DNA of 45,935 nt, from NCBI GenBank assembly GCA_910579425.1, contig CAJTVL010000031.1:1-45935 (forward strand), read 5' to 3'. Shown here piece after piece: positions 8,244-16,629 of this stretch. The position numbers and the translations under genes were made by a program. The first letter of the stretch is position 1, and each line of letters starts with the position of its first letter. Origin of the DNA: an uncultured Lachnospiraceae bacterium. Its GTDB lineage: Bacteria > Bacillota > Clostridia > Lachnospirales > Lachnospiraceae. The notes under the pieces were generated by a model, which saw only the letters and a list, made by a program, of their open reading frames with translations, did not search any database and had not been told where the DNA came from.

Positions 8244-9713
8244 TTACCGGGGCATTGCCATCACGGCCATTCCTTCCACAAGGTTTGCAGTCACATCCGT
8301 TACCACCTGCTCCCCTCCGGAAAGGCCTTCTGTAATCTGAATCATCGTATCGGAAGAAATTCCTGTAGTCACCGGTCTTCTTACCAGAATATTATTTTCT
8401 ACTATGTAGAGAAACTCGCCCTCCATATCCACATTCACAGCCGTTACCGGAACCAAAACCGCATTGCTTTCCTGGGCGGTGCTGATCACCACCTTTGCTT
8501 CCACTCCCAGAATCACGTCGCTGTCAGGATTGGTAATCTTAATCTCTGTGCCCACAACAGCGGCGCCGCTGTTGTTCGTCTCTGCCATTTTGTTGATTTT
8601 GGAAACCTCTCCTTCATATTCCTTGCTTCCAATCGTCACTCTTGCCTTCTGTCCTATCGCAATTTTGTCCAGATCATACTTGGTAACGGAAATCTTCACC
8701 ATCACATCCTGAGTGCTTTCCAGCTTTAAAAGCTGGGAGCCTGCAGCCACACTGCCGCCCTCCACCGCATTGATCTCTGTGATGACGCCGTCAAACTCCG
8801 CAGCCACGCCGTCTGTTACGGCTTCCAGGCTTTCCAGAGAGTCGGCCGCCTCGATTTCCTTGGTCTGATTTTCGGCTTCCAGCTCTTCCCTTGCCCCTGC
8901 CGTCATTTTTCCGGCTTCCGCAGAGCTTTGCTGGGACTTCATCTCCGAACGGTATTCCTTGTAATCGGAAAGCATTTTGTTGTGAACGTCCAACTCTTCC
9001 TGCCACTTCTGTACATCCTTATTGTTCTGCTGCTCATAGCTGTTTAGCTGAACTAACTTCTGCAGATTCATATATTCCTCGGAATCGGGCTGATTCTGCC
9101 AGTCAAGCAGGGAAATCTGCAGGAGCGCTCCCTCGTAGGCCAGGTCGCTTTTTTTCTTTTCTATCCGATTTTCCAGTTCCGTGATATGAGCCTCAGTGTC
9201 AGCGATCTGCTGATCCAAAACTGCAAGGTTTACATTCGCCTCGTTAATGTCTCCCAGCTTTTCGCTGTTGCCCTGAAGGGAATTTTTGTAGCTTCCCTCC
9301 GCCGACTGAGCCTTTAGCTGTGCCAGTTCTTTTTCTTTTTCCAATTCTTCACTGTTATAGGAAATCAGCAGATCTCCTGCCTTTACCGCGTCCCCCACGG
9401 CTACCGGGACACTGTCGATCTTCACACTGACATCGGAAAAATAGCTTTTGGTTTTTTCCGTGGTAACCGTGCCGCTGGTGTTGATTACCTGCTCGATCTC
9501 TCCCGTAACTGCCTCCGCTGTGGATACGAAAGTCTGTACTTCATTTTTTCCAAACACATTCTGAACCACAACCAAAAGCACAATCACGCCTGCAAGTCCA
9601 AATGCGATAATCTTTCTGCGCTTTTTCTTTGCCGCCCCGTCAAGAGGCTTTTTCTCTTTTTTTTCTTTCTGAGGCTTTACATCAAAATCCCCGTCTTTTT
9701 TCTTTTTGAACAT
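8244..9713 (-). CDS. HlyD/MacA-like efflux adaptor protein
   Basis: The ~489-residue protein begins with a Lys-rich cytoplasmic stretch, then one membrane segment (about residues 37-57) and an extracellular adaptor. The first lipoyl half (VNTSGTV-type beta strands, DLLISYNSEELEKEKE) leads into a coiled coil of about 150 residues, the second lipoyl half (VAAEFDGVITEINAVEGGSV) and beta-barrel and membrane-proximal domains. This is the periplasmic-adaptor family adapted to a Gram-positive cell. The open frame extends to 9785, but the ATG at 9713 follows AAGAGGAGAGAAG and avoids overlap with the ATPase gene, so it is preferred. Confidence 0.88.
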   Translation of the reverse strand: MFKKKKDGDFDVKPQKEKKEKKPLDGAAKKKRRKIIAFGLAGVIVLLVVVQNVFGKNEVQTFVSTAEAVTGEIEQVINTSGTVTTEKTKSYFSDVSVKIDSVPVAVGDAVKAGDLLISYNSEELEKEKELAQLKAQSAEGSYKNSLQGNSEKLGDINEANVNLAVLDQQIADTEAHITELENRIEKKKSDLAYEGALLQISLLDWQNQPDSEEYMNLQKLVQLNSYEQQNNKDVQKWQEELDVHNKMLSDYKEYRSEMKSQQSSAEAGKMTAGAREELEAENQTKEIEAADSLESLEAVTDGVAAEFDGVITEINAVEGGSVAAGSQLLKLESTQDVMVKISVTKYDLDKIAIGQKARVTIGSKEYEGEVSKINKMAETNNSGAAVVGTEIKITNPDSDVILGVEAKVVISTAQESNAVLVPVTAVNVDMEGEFLYIVENNILVRRPVTTGISSDTMIQITEGLSGGEQVVTDVTANLVEGMAVMAMPR

Positions 9714-9769
9714 CTTCTCTCCTCTTTCCTCTGCATATGCAGTTTTTTTATCGGAACCGCCATAATTGT

Positions 9770-10477
9770 TTATGTGCTTCCGCAATCGCCCTCGGCGTTC
9801 ATTACATCATCTACAATTTTTCCGTCCATGATCCGTATAATCCGCCTCGCTCTGGCGGCAATCTCATTATCATGGGTAATCAATATGACTGTCCTGCCCT
9901 CTGCGTGCAGTTCTTTTAATATTTCCATGATTTCCTTTGTGGAGCCTGAATCCAGATTCCCGGTAGGTTCGTCTGCCAGAATCACCGGCGGTGCCTGGGC
10001 AATTGCTCTGGCAATGGCAACTCTCTGCTGCTGGCCGCCGCTCATCTCAGAAGGCTTGTGATCCATACGCGCCTTTAGTCCTACCTTTTCAAGGGCTATC
10101 CTGGAAAGCCGCAGCCTTTCCTTCCTGCCAATCCCCCGGTAGATCAGGGGAAGTTCCACATTCTCAATCGCCGTCAGGCCGGCGATCAGGTTAAATCCCT
10201 GAAAAATAAAACCGATTTCCCGGTTCCTAATGTCTGAAAGTTCATTATCTGTAAGTCCCGAGACGTCCTGTCCATTTAATATGTATGTTCCGCTGGTAGG
10301 TACATCCAGACAGCCAAGCATATTCATCAATGTAGATTTGCCGGAGCCTGACTGTCCGATGATTGCCACGAATTCATTTTTGTCAATCTTTAAATCCACA
10401 TGATCCAGTGCCCGGACCTCGTTCTCTCCGGGATTATAAATTTTGCACATCTCCCGGATGTCAATCAGTTCATTCAT
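9770..10477 (-). CDS. MacB/LolD-like ABC transporter ATPase
   Basis: The 235-residue protein is an ABC ATPase of the LolD/MacB/FtsE branch. It contains Walker A GQSGSGKST, the Q-loop region NREIGFIFQGFNL, signature MSGGQQQR, Walker B VILADEPTGNLD and the switch His in LITHD. The FQGFNL and NLDS motifs are typical of the antimicrobial-peptide/lipoprotein exporter group. The ATG at 10477 follows TTAGGAGG. It is the first gene of the exporter unit, ahead of the adaptor and permease genes, and its promoter carries a palindrome (10516-10535) that suggests tight repression. Confidence 0.94.
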   Translation of the reverse strand: MNELIDIREMCKIYNPGENEVRALDHVDLKIDKNEFVAIIGQSGSGKSTLMNMLGCLDVPTSGTYILNGQDVSGLTDNELSDIRNREIGFIFQGFNLIAGLTAIENVELPLIYRGIGRKERLRLSRIALEKVGLKARMDHKPSEMSGGQQQRVAIARAIAQAPPVILADEPTGNLDSGSTKEIMEILKELHAEGRTVILITHDNEIAARARRIIRIMDGKIVDDVMNAEGDCGST

Positions 10478-10515
10478 AGCCGCCTCCTAAGCTTTTTCTG
10501 TTGCCTCTGTACTAT

Positions 10516-10546
10516 TGTATTATATATATAATACAGTCTTTGTCAA
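10516..10546 (-). promoter_or_regulatory. Promoter of the exporter operon overlapped by a palindromic operator
   Basis: On the minus strand a perfect -35 TTGACA (10541-10546) is separated by 16 bp from a perfect -10 TATAAT (10519-10524). A 20-bp perfect palindrome with arms TGTATTATAT/ATATAATACA occupies 10516-10535, covering the -10 and most of the spacer. Such a layout suggests a dimeric repressor, for example of the GntR/YtrA, PadR or TetR kind. No such regulator gene is adjacent. Confidence 0.75.
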
Positions 10547-10792
10547 TACCTAATCTGCGAAATGTCAGTATTGAAGTTTAAACCGTCCAAATTTTATGGT
10601 CAGCATGTTCGCTTTTTTATTATAACGAATTATATGTGGAAAATATTACAGGAATATATAAGGAATTCTTAAAATTATCTAAATTTTGGACGATTGTTAT
10701 TTTAACCCCTTGCCGTGCAAGCGTCAAATCAAAAGAAAAATCTTTATACAACACGTTGCCGCATGTCAAGTGCTTTTATATATTCCAAGGCA
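10547..10792. other. AT-rich intergenic region with a long-range inverted repeat
   Basis: No convincing coding region is visible between the exporter promoter and the ribU terminator. Two 13-base arms (10584-10596 and 10680-10692, reading CGTCCAAA and its complement at the ends, one mismatch) face each other across 83 bases of AT-rich DNA. This may be a structured RNA, a decayed miniature element or chance. Confidence 0.4.
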
Positions 10793-10840
10793 CAAAAAAC
10801 CGGCGTGCCGGATAAAATCCTCTCCTGCTGCCGGTTTTTG
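10793..10840 (-). terminator. Terminator of ribU
   Basis: Arms AAAAACCGGC (10795-10804) and GCCGGTTTTT (10830-10839) form a 10-bp stem flanked by A and T runs, 40-90 bp after the ribU stop. A shorter internal CCGGC/GCCGG hairpin is possible. Confidence 0.75.
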
Positions 10841-10881
10841 TATTGAACTACAGATTATTCTGTCATTTAAGATAAGCGGCT

Positions 10882-11646
10882 CTATTTCACGGTTTCAACT
10901 TCTCCCTTCTTCTGCTTAATGGTTCCCTCCTTCAGAATCGGGCTTAATTTCTTATAAGTAAGCATAGTCACTATGGAAACGCTGCTGCCTTTTAACAGAT
11001 TAAGAGGCGCAACCGCAAAGATCACAAGGCTGGCCACGCTGGTAATATTGCCGTTAACCGCCGTGCCCATCCCCACAATCGCATCAAGGGGCATTCCGTA
11101 AAGTTTGGAAAAGGCCGGAAGTAAGTAGATGGCATTGAACATGGTGCCGAATACCGTCATAATCAATGTTCCCACCGCCGACGCCGCAATGGCATTTTTC
11201 TTAGTTTTCTTAAACATATAAATAATACCTGCCGGAAGGATAAAGCTGCATCCGATCACAAAATTTGCCAAATCCCCCACAAACGCCGTGCTGGTTCCCT
11301 TCATAAACAACTTCAACATTATTTTACAGAACTCGATCATGACTCCCGCCACCGGGCCAAAGGCAAAGGTTCCTACCAGCGCCGGAATCTCACTGAAATC
11401 CAGTTCATAAAAAGACGGGGCAAAGGGCACCGGGAACTCGAACAACATCAGTACTGCCGCTATAGCAGAAAATACGCCAATCATCGCAATTTTACGGGTG
11501 GTCAGGATTCTTTCCCCATCATTGTTTTTCTTTTTGAGGAATTTCTCCGCCAGATACGCCGTCAAAAACAAGGCTGCCGCTATCCCCACTGACACCGCCA
11601 CAAACACTGCATTGTCCACTACACTGCTCCACAAACCGTTATTCAT
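10882..11646 (-). CDS. ribU: Riboflavin ECF transporter S component RibU
   Basis: The 254-residue hydrophobic protein has about six membrane segments and the S-component pattern of ECF vitamin transporters. The motif KIAMIGVFSAIAAVLMLFEFPVPFAPSF matches the start of the RibU core. FYELDFSEIPALVGTFAFGPVAG follows, and the length with its N-terminal extra helix fits Clostridia RibU. It would bind riboflavin outside the cell and dock onto a shared EcfAA'T module encoded elsewhere. The ATG at 11646 follows GGAGGAAAAAGAA. An FMN riboswitch at 11890-12030 and a terminator at 11744-11782 precede it, which independently supports the substrate. Confidence 0.94.
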   Translation of the reverse strand: MNNGLWSSVVDNAVFVAVSVGIAAALFLTAYLAEKFLKKKNNDGERILTTRKIAMIGVFSAIAAVLMLFEFPVPFAPSFYELDFSEIPALVGTFAFGPVAGVMIEFCKIMLKLFMKGTSTAFVGDLANFVIGCSFILPAGIIYMFKKTKKNAIAASAVGTLIMTVFGTMFNAIYLLPAFSKLYGMPLDAIVGMGTAVNGNITSVASLVIFAVAPLNLLKGSSVSIVTMLTYKKLSPILKEGTIKQKKGEVETVK

Positions 11647-11743
11647 TTCTTTTTCCTCCTTAAAAATCTCCGCATCTGCGGTATTCGGCTGTTGCCGGAT
11701 TTTCAGAAAGGTTCTTCCATGCTGCGCATAAAAAGATTAGTAC

Positions 11744-11782
11744 AAAACAAAACCCCGAATGTATCTGCTTTACATTCGGGGT
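11744..11782 (-). terminator. Riboswitch-controlled terminator ahead of ribU
   Basis: A 12-bp hairpin with arms from ACCCCGAATGTA (11752-11763) and its complement (11771-11782) is followed on the minus strand by TTTTGTTTTG. It lies between the FMN riboswitch and ribU, as expected of a transcription-attenuation platform. Confidence 0.85.
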
Positions 11783-11889
11783 GCTTTCTTTTCTGCGCTT
11801 TGACATGACCTTTTGCAACTTCACTGTAGATTTAATGTTATGCCAAAAACGCTTCACACAAAATAATCAGCTTTCGCAAAAAAGTCACA

Positions 11890-12030
11890 TTTCTTCTTTC
11901 ATCCAGACTATACTGTTGGTTTTGGAATTTCACCAAATCAGCCATCTGCTCCGCCGCAATAAACTGTCAAACAGGCACATGGGTCGCGGACTGTACCGCC
12001 AGTAGGGAATTTCACCCGTCCCCGAAGAAC
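11890..12030 (-). promoter_or_regulatory. FMN riboswitch (RFN element)
   Basis: On the minus strand the region carries the RFN hallmarks in order: TTCGGGGACGGGTGAAATTC, CTACTGGCGGTACAG, GTCCGCGA, then GCTGATTTGGTGAAATTCC, AACCAACAGTATAGTC and TGGATGAAAGAAGA. FMN binding to the six-helix aptamer would favour the terminator at 11744-11782 and lower riboflavin uptake. It starts just after a promoter at 12052-12080. Confidence 0.96.
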
Positions 12031-12051
12031 TTTTCTTAATTTACGTATGTT

Positions 12052-12080
12052 AGGATACCACGGAAATGCAGCAGAAGCAA
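12052..12080 (-). promoter_or_regulatory. Probable promoter of the RFN-ribU transcript
   Basis: On the minus strand TTGCTT (12075-12080) is followed after 17 bp by TATCCT (12052-12057). Transcription would begin near 12045, about 15 bases before the riboswitch. The boxes are only fair matches. Confidence 0.55.
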
Positions 12081-12118
12081 GAGGGTTTTATATTATACTT
12101 CAAATCTTTACTCTTGCC

Positions 12119-14491
12119 TTACGACTTCTTATCCTGGTTAATCCGCATCGTCAAACTGATTCTTTTCTTGGGAACATCCACCGCAAGCACCTGCACATCC
12201 ACAATATCGCCTACGCTGACAGCCTCAAGGGGATGTTTGATGAAGCGTTCCGTAATCTGGGAAATATGCACCAGTCCGTCCTGATGGACGCCAATATCCA
12301 CAAACACACCGAAGTCTATGACGTTTCTGACGGTTCCTTTCAGGATCATACCGGGCTTTAAATCCTTCATATCCAGCACGTCGCTGCGAAGAATGGGGGC
12401 AGGCATAGATTCTCTGGGATCTCGGGAGGGCTTTTCCAGCTCCTTCAAAATATCCGTCAGGGTGATCTCGCCGATGCCAAGCTCCTGGGCCAGTTTCTTT
12501 GTGTCCTTCACTTTTTTCGTCAGGGTTCCTGCCGGCCCTGCACCCTCACGCAGCTCCTGCCCGGGCTTTCCGGCTTTTTCTCTCGCGGGTTCTTCTGCAA
12601 AAGCCATATCTCCCATGGCAGCAGCCAGGGCTTTCCCCATAGCCGTGTCGGTATTTCGGATGACCACCTTCTGCTGCCTGCGCGCTTCTTTTCGTGGGGC
12701 GGGCGCTTCCTTTTTCAGGGTTCCTGTGGCTTTTGCGGCCTGTTTCTGGGCCTTGCGCACATCCTCCATGGTTACTCCCAGCTTATCCAGCAGCTTTAAA
12801 GCGGCTTCGTAGGATTCCGGGTGTACACTGGTGGCATCTAAGGGATTGTCTCCGTCCGGAATCCGAAGAAACCCTGCGCACTGCTCATAGGCTTTGGGGC
12901 CTAATTTGGGTACCTTAAGGAGCTGGGCGCGGCTTACAAAACGGCCGTTCTGCTCCCGGTAATCCACGATATTTTTGGCAATGGCTTTTGACACGCCGGA
13001 GATATATTCCAGCAGGGAGGCGGATGCGGTATTCAAATCCACACCTACTTTATTTACGCAGTCCTCCACCACGCCCCCAAGGGCTTCCCCTAATTTCTTC
13101 TGATTCATATCATGCTGGTACTGCCCCACACCGATGGATTTGGGATCGATCTTTACCAGCTCGGCCAAGGGATCCTGGAGCCTTCTTGCAATGGAGGCCG
13201 CGCTTCTCTGTCCCACGTCAAAATTGGGAAATTCCTCCGTGGCAAGCTTGCTTGCGGAATACACAGAGGCCCCCGCTTCATTGACGATCACATATTGCAC
13301 CGGGGTGTCCAGCTCCTTGATCAGTTCAACGATCACCTGCTCCGACTCCCGGGAAGCCGTGCCGTTTCCTACGCTGATCAGGGAAACATTGTATTTTTTG
13401 ATCAGCCTCTTTAACTCTGCCTTGGCCTCCTGCACCCTATTCTGGGGCGCTGTAGGATAGATCACCTTGGTATCCAGAACCTTTCCGGTGGCATCCACCA
13501 CTGCCAGCTTGCAGCCGGTTCTGAAAGCGGGATCCCAGCCAAGCACAACCTTCCCGGCAATGGGCGGCTGCATCAGAAGCTGCTCCAAGTTTTTGCCGAA
13601 AACACCGATCGCCCCGTCCTCGGCCTTTTCCGTAAGCTCGTTTCTGATCTCACGCTCAATTGCCGGGGCGATCAGACGGTCATAGGCATCCCGTATAATT
13701 TCCTGCAAAACGGGGGTGGTGTATGTATTTTCTCTGGTGATTACCTTTTTTGCAAGATATTGCAGGATCCGCTCCACAGGAGCCTCCACCTTGACAGTCA
13801 GGAATTTCTCGCTCTCTCCCCTATTTAAGGCAAGCACACGGTGTCCCGCCGCTTTCTTCACAGGCTCCTGATAATCGTAATACATTTCATAAACACTCTG
13901 TGCCTTTTCATCCTTGGCGGTACTGGTGAGCAGTCCTTCCTCCATGGTAATATTCCGGATGTAAATGCGGTAATCGGCCTCATCGGAGATCATCTCGGCA
14001 ATAATATCCCTGGCTCCCTGCAAAGCCTCTCCGGCATTCTTTACTTCCTTCTCTTCATTAATATATTTGGCAGCCTCCTCTTCCAGAGGATGCTCCGCCT
14101 CCTGTTTCAGCAGATATTCCGCCAGGCCTTCCAGCCCTTTTTCTCTCGCCACACTGGCCCTGGTCTTCCGTTTGGGCCTGTAGGGACGGTAAAGGTCTTC
14201 CACCACCACGAGGGTTTCTGCCGCCAGAATTTTTTCCTTCAATTCATCCGTAAGCTTTCCCTGCTCCTGAATGCTTCCGACCACCTGTTCCTTCTTTTCT
14301 TCCAGATTGCGCAGATAATTCAGTCTTTCGTAAAGGGTTCGCAAAACCTCATCGTTCAGGGAGCCTGTGGCCTCCTTACGGTAACGGGAGATAAAGGGAA
14401 TGGTATTTCCCTCGTCGATCAATTTCACAGCGGCCTCCACCTGCCATTTTTCCACCTTGAGTTCTTCTTTTAACTTCAGTAATATATCCAT
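12119..14491 (-). CDS. tex: RNA-binding transcription accessory protein Tex
   Basis: This ~790-residue protein is Tex, a nucleic-acid-binding factor conserved across bacteria. Domains in order are an N-terminal helical region (FISRYRKEATGSL, YRPYRPKRKTRA), a YqgF/RNase H-like core around residues 320-450 (VVLGWDPAFRTGCKLAVVD), a helix-hairpin-helix region near 490-560 (VGVDLNTASASLLEYISGVS, AKNIVDYREQNGRF) and a C-terminal S1 domain (GTVRNVIDFGVFVDIGVHQDG). Between the HhH and S1 parts lies a ~100-residue Ala/Lys/Glu-rich low-complexity stretch, longer than in typical Tex. The ATG at 14491 follows GAGGAAGT; the upstream ATG at 14503 lacks a good site. Confidence 0.94.
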   Translation of the reverse strand: MDILLKLKEELKVEKWQVEAAVKLIDEGNTIPFISRYRKEATGSLNDEVLRTLYERLNYLRNLEEKKEQVVGSIQEQGKLTDELKEKILAAETLVVVEDLYRPYRPKRKTRASVAREKGLEGLAEYLLKQEAEHPLEEEAAKYINEEKEVKNAGEALQGARDIIAEMISDEADYRIYIRNITMEEGLLTSTAKDEKAQSVYEMYYDYQEPVKKAAGHRVLALNRGESEKFLTVKVEAPVERILQYLAKKVITRENTYTTPVLQEIIRDAYDRLIAPAIEREIRNELTEKAEDGAIGVFGKNLEQLLMQPPIAGKVVLGWDPAFRTGCKLAVVDATGKVLDTKVIYPTAPQNRVQEAKAELKRLIKKYNVSLISVGNGTASRESEQVIVELIKELDTPVQYVIVNEAGASVYSASKLATEEFPNFDVGQRSAASIARRLQDPLAELVKIDPKSIGVGQYQHDMNQKKLGEALGGVVEDCVNKVGVDLNTASASLLEYISGVSKAIAKNIVDYREQNGRFVSRAQLLKVPKLGPKAYEQCAGFLRIPDGDNPLDATSVHPESYEAALKLLDKLGVTMEDVRKAQKQAAKATGTLKKEAPAPRKEARRQQKVVIRNTDTAMGKALAAAMGDMAFAEEPAREKAGKPGQELREGAGPAGTLTKKVKDTKKLAQELGIGEITLTDILKELEKPSRDPRESMPAPILRSDVLDMKDLKPGMILKGTVRNVIDFGVFVDIGVHQDGLVHISQITERFIKHPLEAVSVGDIVDVQVLAVDVPKKRISLTMRINQDKKS

Positions 14492-14612
14492 ACTTCCTCG
14501 CATTCCGCCGTTTACGCGGCATTTTCATACAATAAACAGGCCCTTGCCTGTGTGAACTATTACGGTTCCATACCATATTATAGGGATAATACCCCTGTTT
14601 TTCAAGAAAGAT

Positions 14613-14641
14613 TTGTATTCTCCCCTTAAAAGTGTTAAAAT
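14613..14641 (+). promoter_or_regulatory. Promoter of the small membrane protein gene
   Basis: TTGTAT (14613-14618), a 17-bp spacer and TAAAAT (14636-14641) lie about 50 bp before the ATG at 14693. The gap also carries the tex upstream region on the other strand. Confidence 0.6.
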
Positions 14642-14692
14642 ATGGTGTGTAAATCTGCGTCTGGAAGAAGGACTGTGGAGGTAAAGTAAATA

Positions 14693-15151
14693 ATGGAATA
14701 CAATAACAATAATAACCCTTATAGGAATCAAAACAATCCATATTACTCTCAAAACCCGCAAACCAGTATGAACAATCCGGGGCGTTCTATGGCCACTGTC
14801 GCTATGGTTTTGGGTCTTGCCAGTGTTTTCTGTGCATTTACGGTCTATCTGCCCATGATCTTTGGCAGCATAGCCATTATTTTGGCCATTCTCTCAAAGG
14901 GCTACGGCAAAAAAATGCTGACGGCTGCCAAAATCGGCATTGGTACTGCCATCGGCGGCCTGGCTATGGTAATTGTGCTGATCACTTCGGTTTTTACCCT
15001 CCTGATGTCAAACGGCGATTATCTCATCGATCAGGGGCGTCTGCTGGATGAGCAGTTTGAACGTCAGACCGGACAAAAACTGGAGGATTATCTGGGAAAA
15101 TCCTACGAGGATATTATGAGAGAATATGCCGACTTATTTGATAATTTATAA
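14693..15151 (+). CDS. Small two-helix membrane protein (DUF4190-like)
   Basis: The 152-residue protein starts with an Asn/Tyr/Gln-rich cytoplasmic tail of about 30 residues. Two membrane segments follow (SMATVAMVLGLASVFCAFTVYLPMIFG... and AAKIGIGTAIGGLAMVIVLITSVFTLLM). A 45-residue acidic tail (GQKLEDYLGKSYEDIMREYADLF) ends it. The Asn-rich start plus the VLGLASVFCAF pattern resemble DUF4190-type proteins. Function is unknown. A GGAGG site stands 11 bases before the ATG, and a promoter is seen at 14613-14641. It precedes two other poorly known genes on the same strand. Confidence 0.75.
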   Translation: MEYNNNNNPYRNQNNPYYSQNPQTSMNNPGRSMATVAMVLGLASVFCAFTVYLPMIFGSIAIILAILSKGYGKKMLTAAKIGIGTAIGGLAMVIVLITSVFTLLMSNGDYLIDQGRLLDEQFERQTGQKLEDYLGKSYEDIMREYADLFDNL

Positions 15152-15274
15152 AAAACGGCCAAAACCTGAAACGTATGCGCCTGACGACGCAATTTTATGA
15201 TAAAAACGAACAAAGCTTATTTATAAGTTTGCTGTGCAAAGTTGGAATGTAGATTAGGAAAGCGGGGATTTTTT

Positions 15275-15793
15275 ATGAGCAGTATGATCATCAGCGGTTA
15301 TGGATATGGAAATCCATATGCAAACAGTTATTATGCCGGGACAGACAGCAGGCAGGCCAATGCTTCCTCTGACGGAGGCAAGGTGGCTGTCAATCCGGGC
15401 GAATCCACCAAGGTCGCTCCCGGCCGCAAGTCTTCTCCTGCGGAGTGCGAGACCTGCAAGAACCGAAAGTACCAGGACGGTTCCGACGAGATGGTTTCCT
15501 TTAAATCAGCGGCGCACATTTCCCCTGCCGCTTCGGCCTCCAGAGTCAGGGCTCATGAGCAGGAGCATGTCAATAACGCTTACTCTAAGGCAGCCAAGAA
15601 CAACGGAAAGGTGCTTTCTGCCAGCGTTGCCCTGAAATCGGCAGTCTGCCCCGAATGCGGACGCAGCTATGTGGCCGGAGGAACCACCACCACACAAATC
15701 AAATATTCGGATGAAAGCAATCCTTACACCCAAAACAAAAAGAGCCAGGATGCTCTTTCCCTGATCGGAAATCATCTGGATTTGGCAGTATGA
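15275..15793 (+). CDS. HExxH-motif protein with two CxxC pairs, putative metalloprotease
   Basis: This 172-residue protein has a zincin-type motif HEQEH (His94, Glu95, His98) in the context SRVRAHEQEHVNNAY. It also has two CxxC pairs, CETC (58-61) and CPEC (125-128), which may bind a structural metal. The N-terminal 50 residues are Gly/Tyr/Ser-rich and look disordered. RAHEQEHV resembles the SprA-related/CJM1_0395 putative metalloprotease family (R-A-H-E-x-x-H), an inference from motif alone. There is no signal peptide. The ATG at 15275 follows GGAAAGCGGGG; the frame stays open upstream to 15242 without a better start. Neighbours are a small membrane protein and a DUF975 membrane protein. Confidence 0.75.
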   Translation: MSSMIISGYGYGNPYANSYYAGTDSRQANASSDGGKVAVNPGESTKVAPGRKSSPAECETCKNRKYQDGSDEMVSFKSAAHISPAASASRVRAHEQEHVNNAYSKAAKNNGKVLSASVALKSAVCPECGRSYVAGGTTTTQIKYSDESNPYTQNKKSQDALSLIGNHLDLAV

Positions 15794-15864
15794 GCCTGCC
15801 TTTACGCAAAACGCGTCTTTACACAAAGGAAATATATTGACAAAATCAAGGAGTCTTTAACATC

Positions 15865-16629
15865 ATGGATCAGTTTTTATCTTCTGCCAGCCTGAAGTCT
15901 ATGGCCAGGGGGCAGTTACTTGGAAAATACGGCACATTGATCGGCGCCTATCTTCTGCACTTTCTCTGTGTGGTTCCTGTAACTATGACAATTTCCACAG
16001 TAGTCGGGACAAATTCCATCGGAAGTATATTAATTTACAGTATTGCCTGCTTTTTGCTCTCTCTCCTTGGGGGATTTTTTCTGGCAGGGGAGTCCTTCAT
16101 TTATTTGAAAGTTGCCTGCGGACAGATTCCCGCCGTCAGCGACTTGTTCCACTGCTTTCAGGGAGATCAGGAAAAGGTTCTCCGCATTCAGTCTGTTTTG
16201 GCTGCCACATCTGTGGTAAGCTCACTGCCGGCTATGATCACGGGCACCTTTCTTGGGCGTTCCATAGCAGAAATCTTCCTGGGCTCCCCTTCCGCAAATG
16301 CTGCCGTCAATGCATCTTTGTTTTTGCTGTACACGATTTTTTATGTGGCAGGCACTGCCGTAACGATTTTTGTTAAGCTCCTGCTCTCTCAGGCCTATTA
16401 TCTGATGCTGGATTTTCCCCAGTACACCGCTCCTGAACTGATTCGAATGAGCATCCGGCTTATGAAAGGCCACAAAGGAAGGCTTTTTTATATTCAGTTA
16501 TCCTTCTTCCCCCTTTGGGTACTCAGTATGTTTTCCTGCGGGATCGGGATTTTGTGGCTGCTGCCCTATATGGAAGCCACCTCGGCAAATTTTTATTTGG
16601 ATTTGATCAAAAAAAGGGCCGTCAATTAA
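15865..16629 (+). CDS. DUF975 family integral membrane protein
   Basis: The 254-residue protein has about five or six membrane segments and the DUF975 pattern: a short N-terminal SLKSMARGQLLGKYGTLIGAYLL, internal GFFLAGESFIYLKVACGQIPAVSDLF, and a late LRMS-like element MSIRLMKGHKGRLFYIQLSFFPLW. Function is unknown; it probably sits in the cytoplasmic membrane. An AAGGAG site lies before the ATG. Its TAA stop sits in the loop of a terminator hairpin (16616-16640) and overlaps the stop of convergent prfB by four bases. Confidence 0.85.
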   Translation: MDQFLSSASLKSMARGQLLGKYGTLIGAYLLHFLCVVPVTMTISTVVGTNSIGSILIYSIACFLLSLLGGFFLAGESFIYLKVACGQIPAVSDLFHCFQGDQEKVLRIQSVLAATSVVSSLPAMITGTFLGRSIAEIFLGSPSANAAVNASLFLLYTIFYVAGTAVTIFVKLLLSQAYYLMLDFPQYTAPELIRMSIRLMKGHKGRLFYIQLSFFPLWVLSMFSCGIGILWLLPYMEATSANFYLDLIKKRAVN

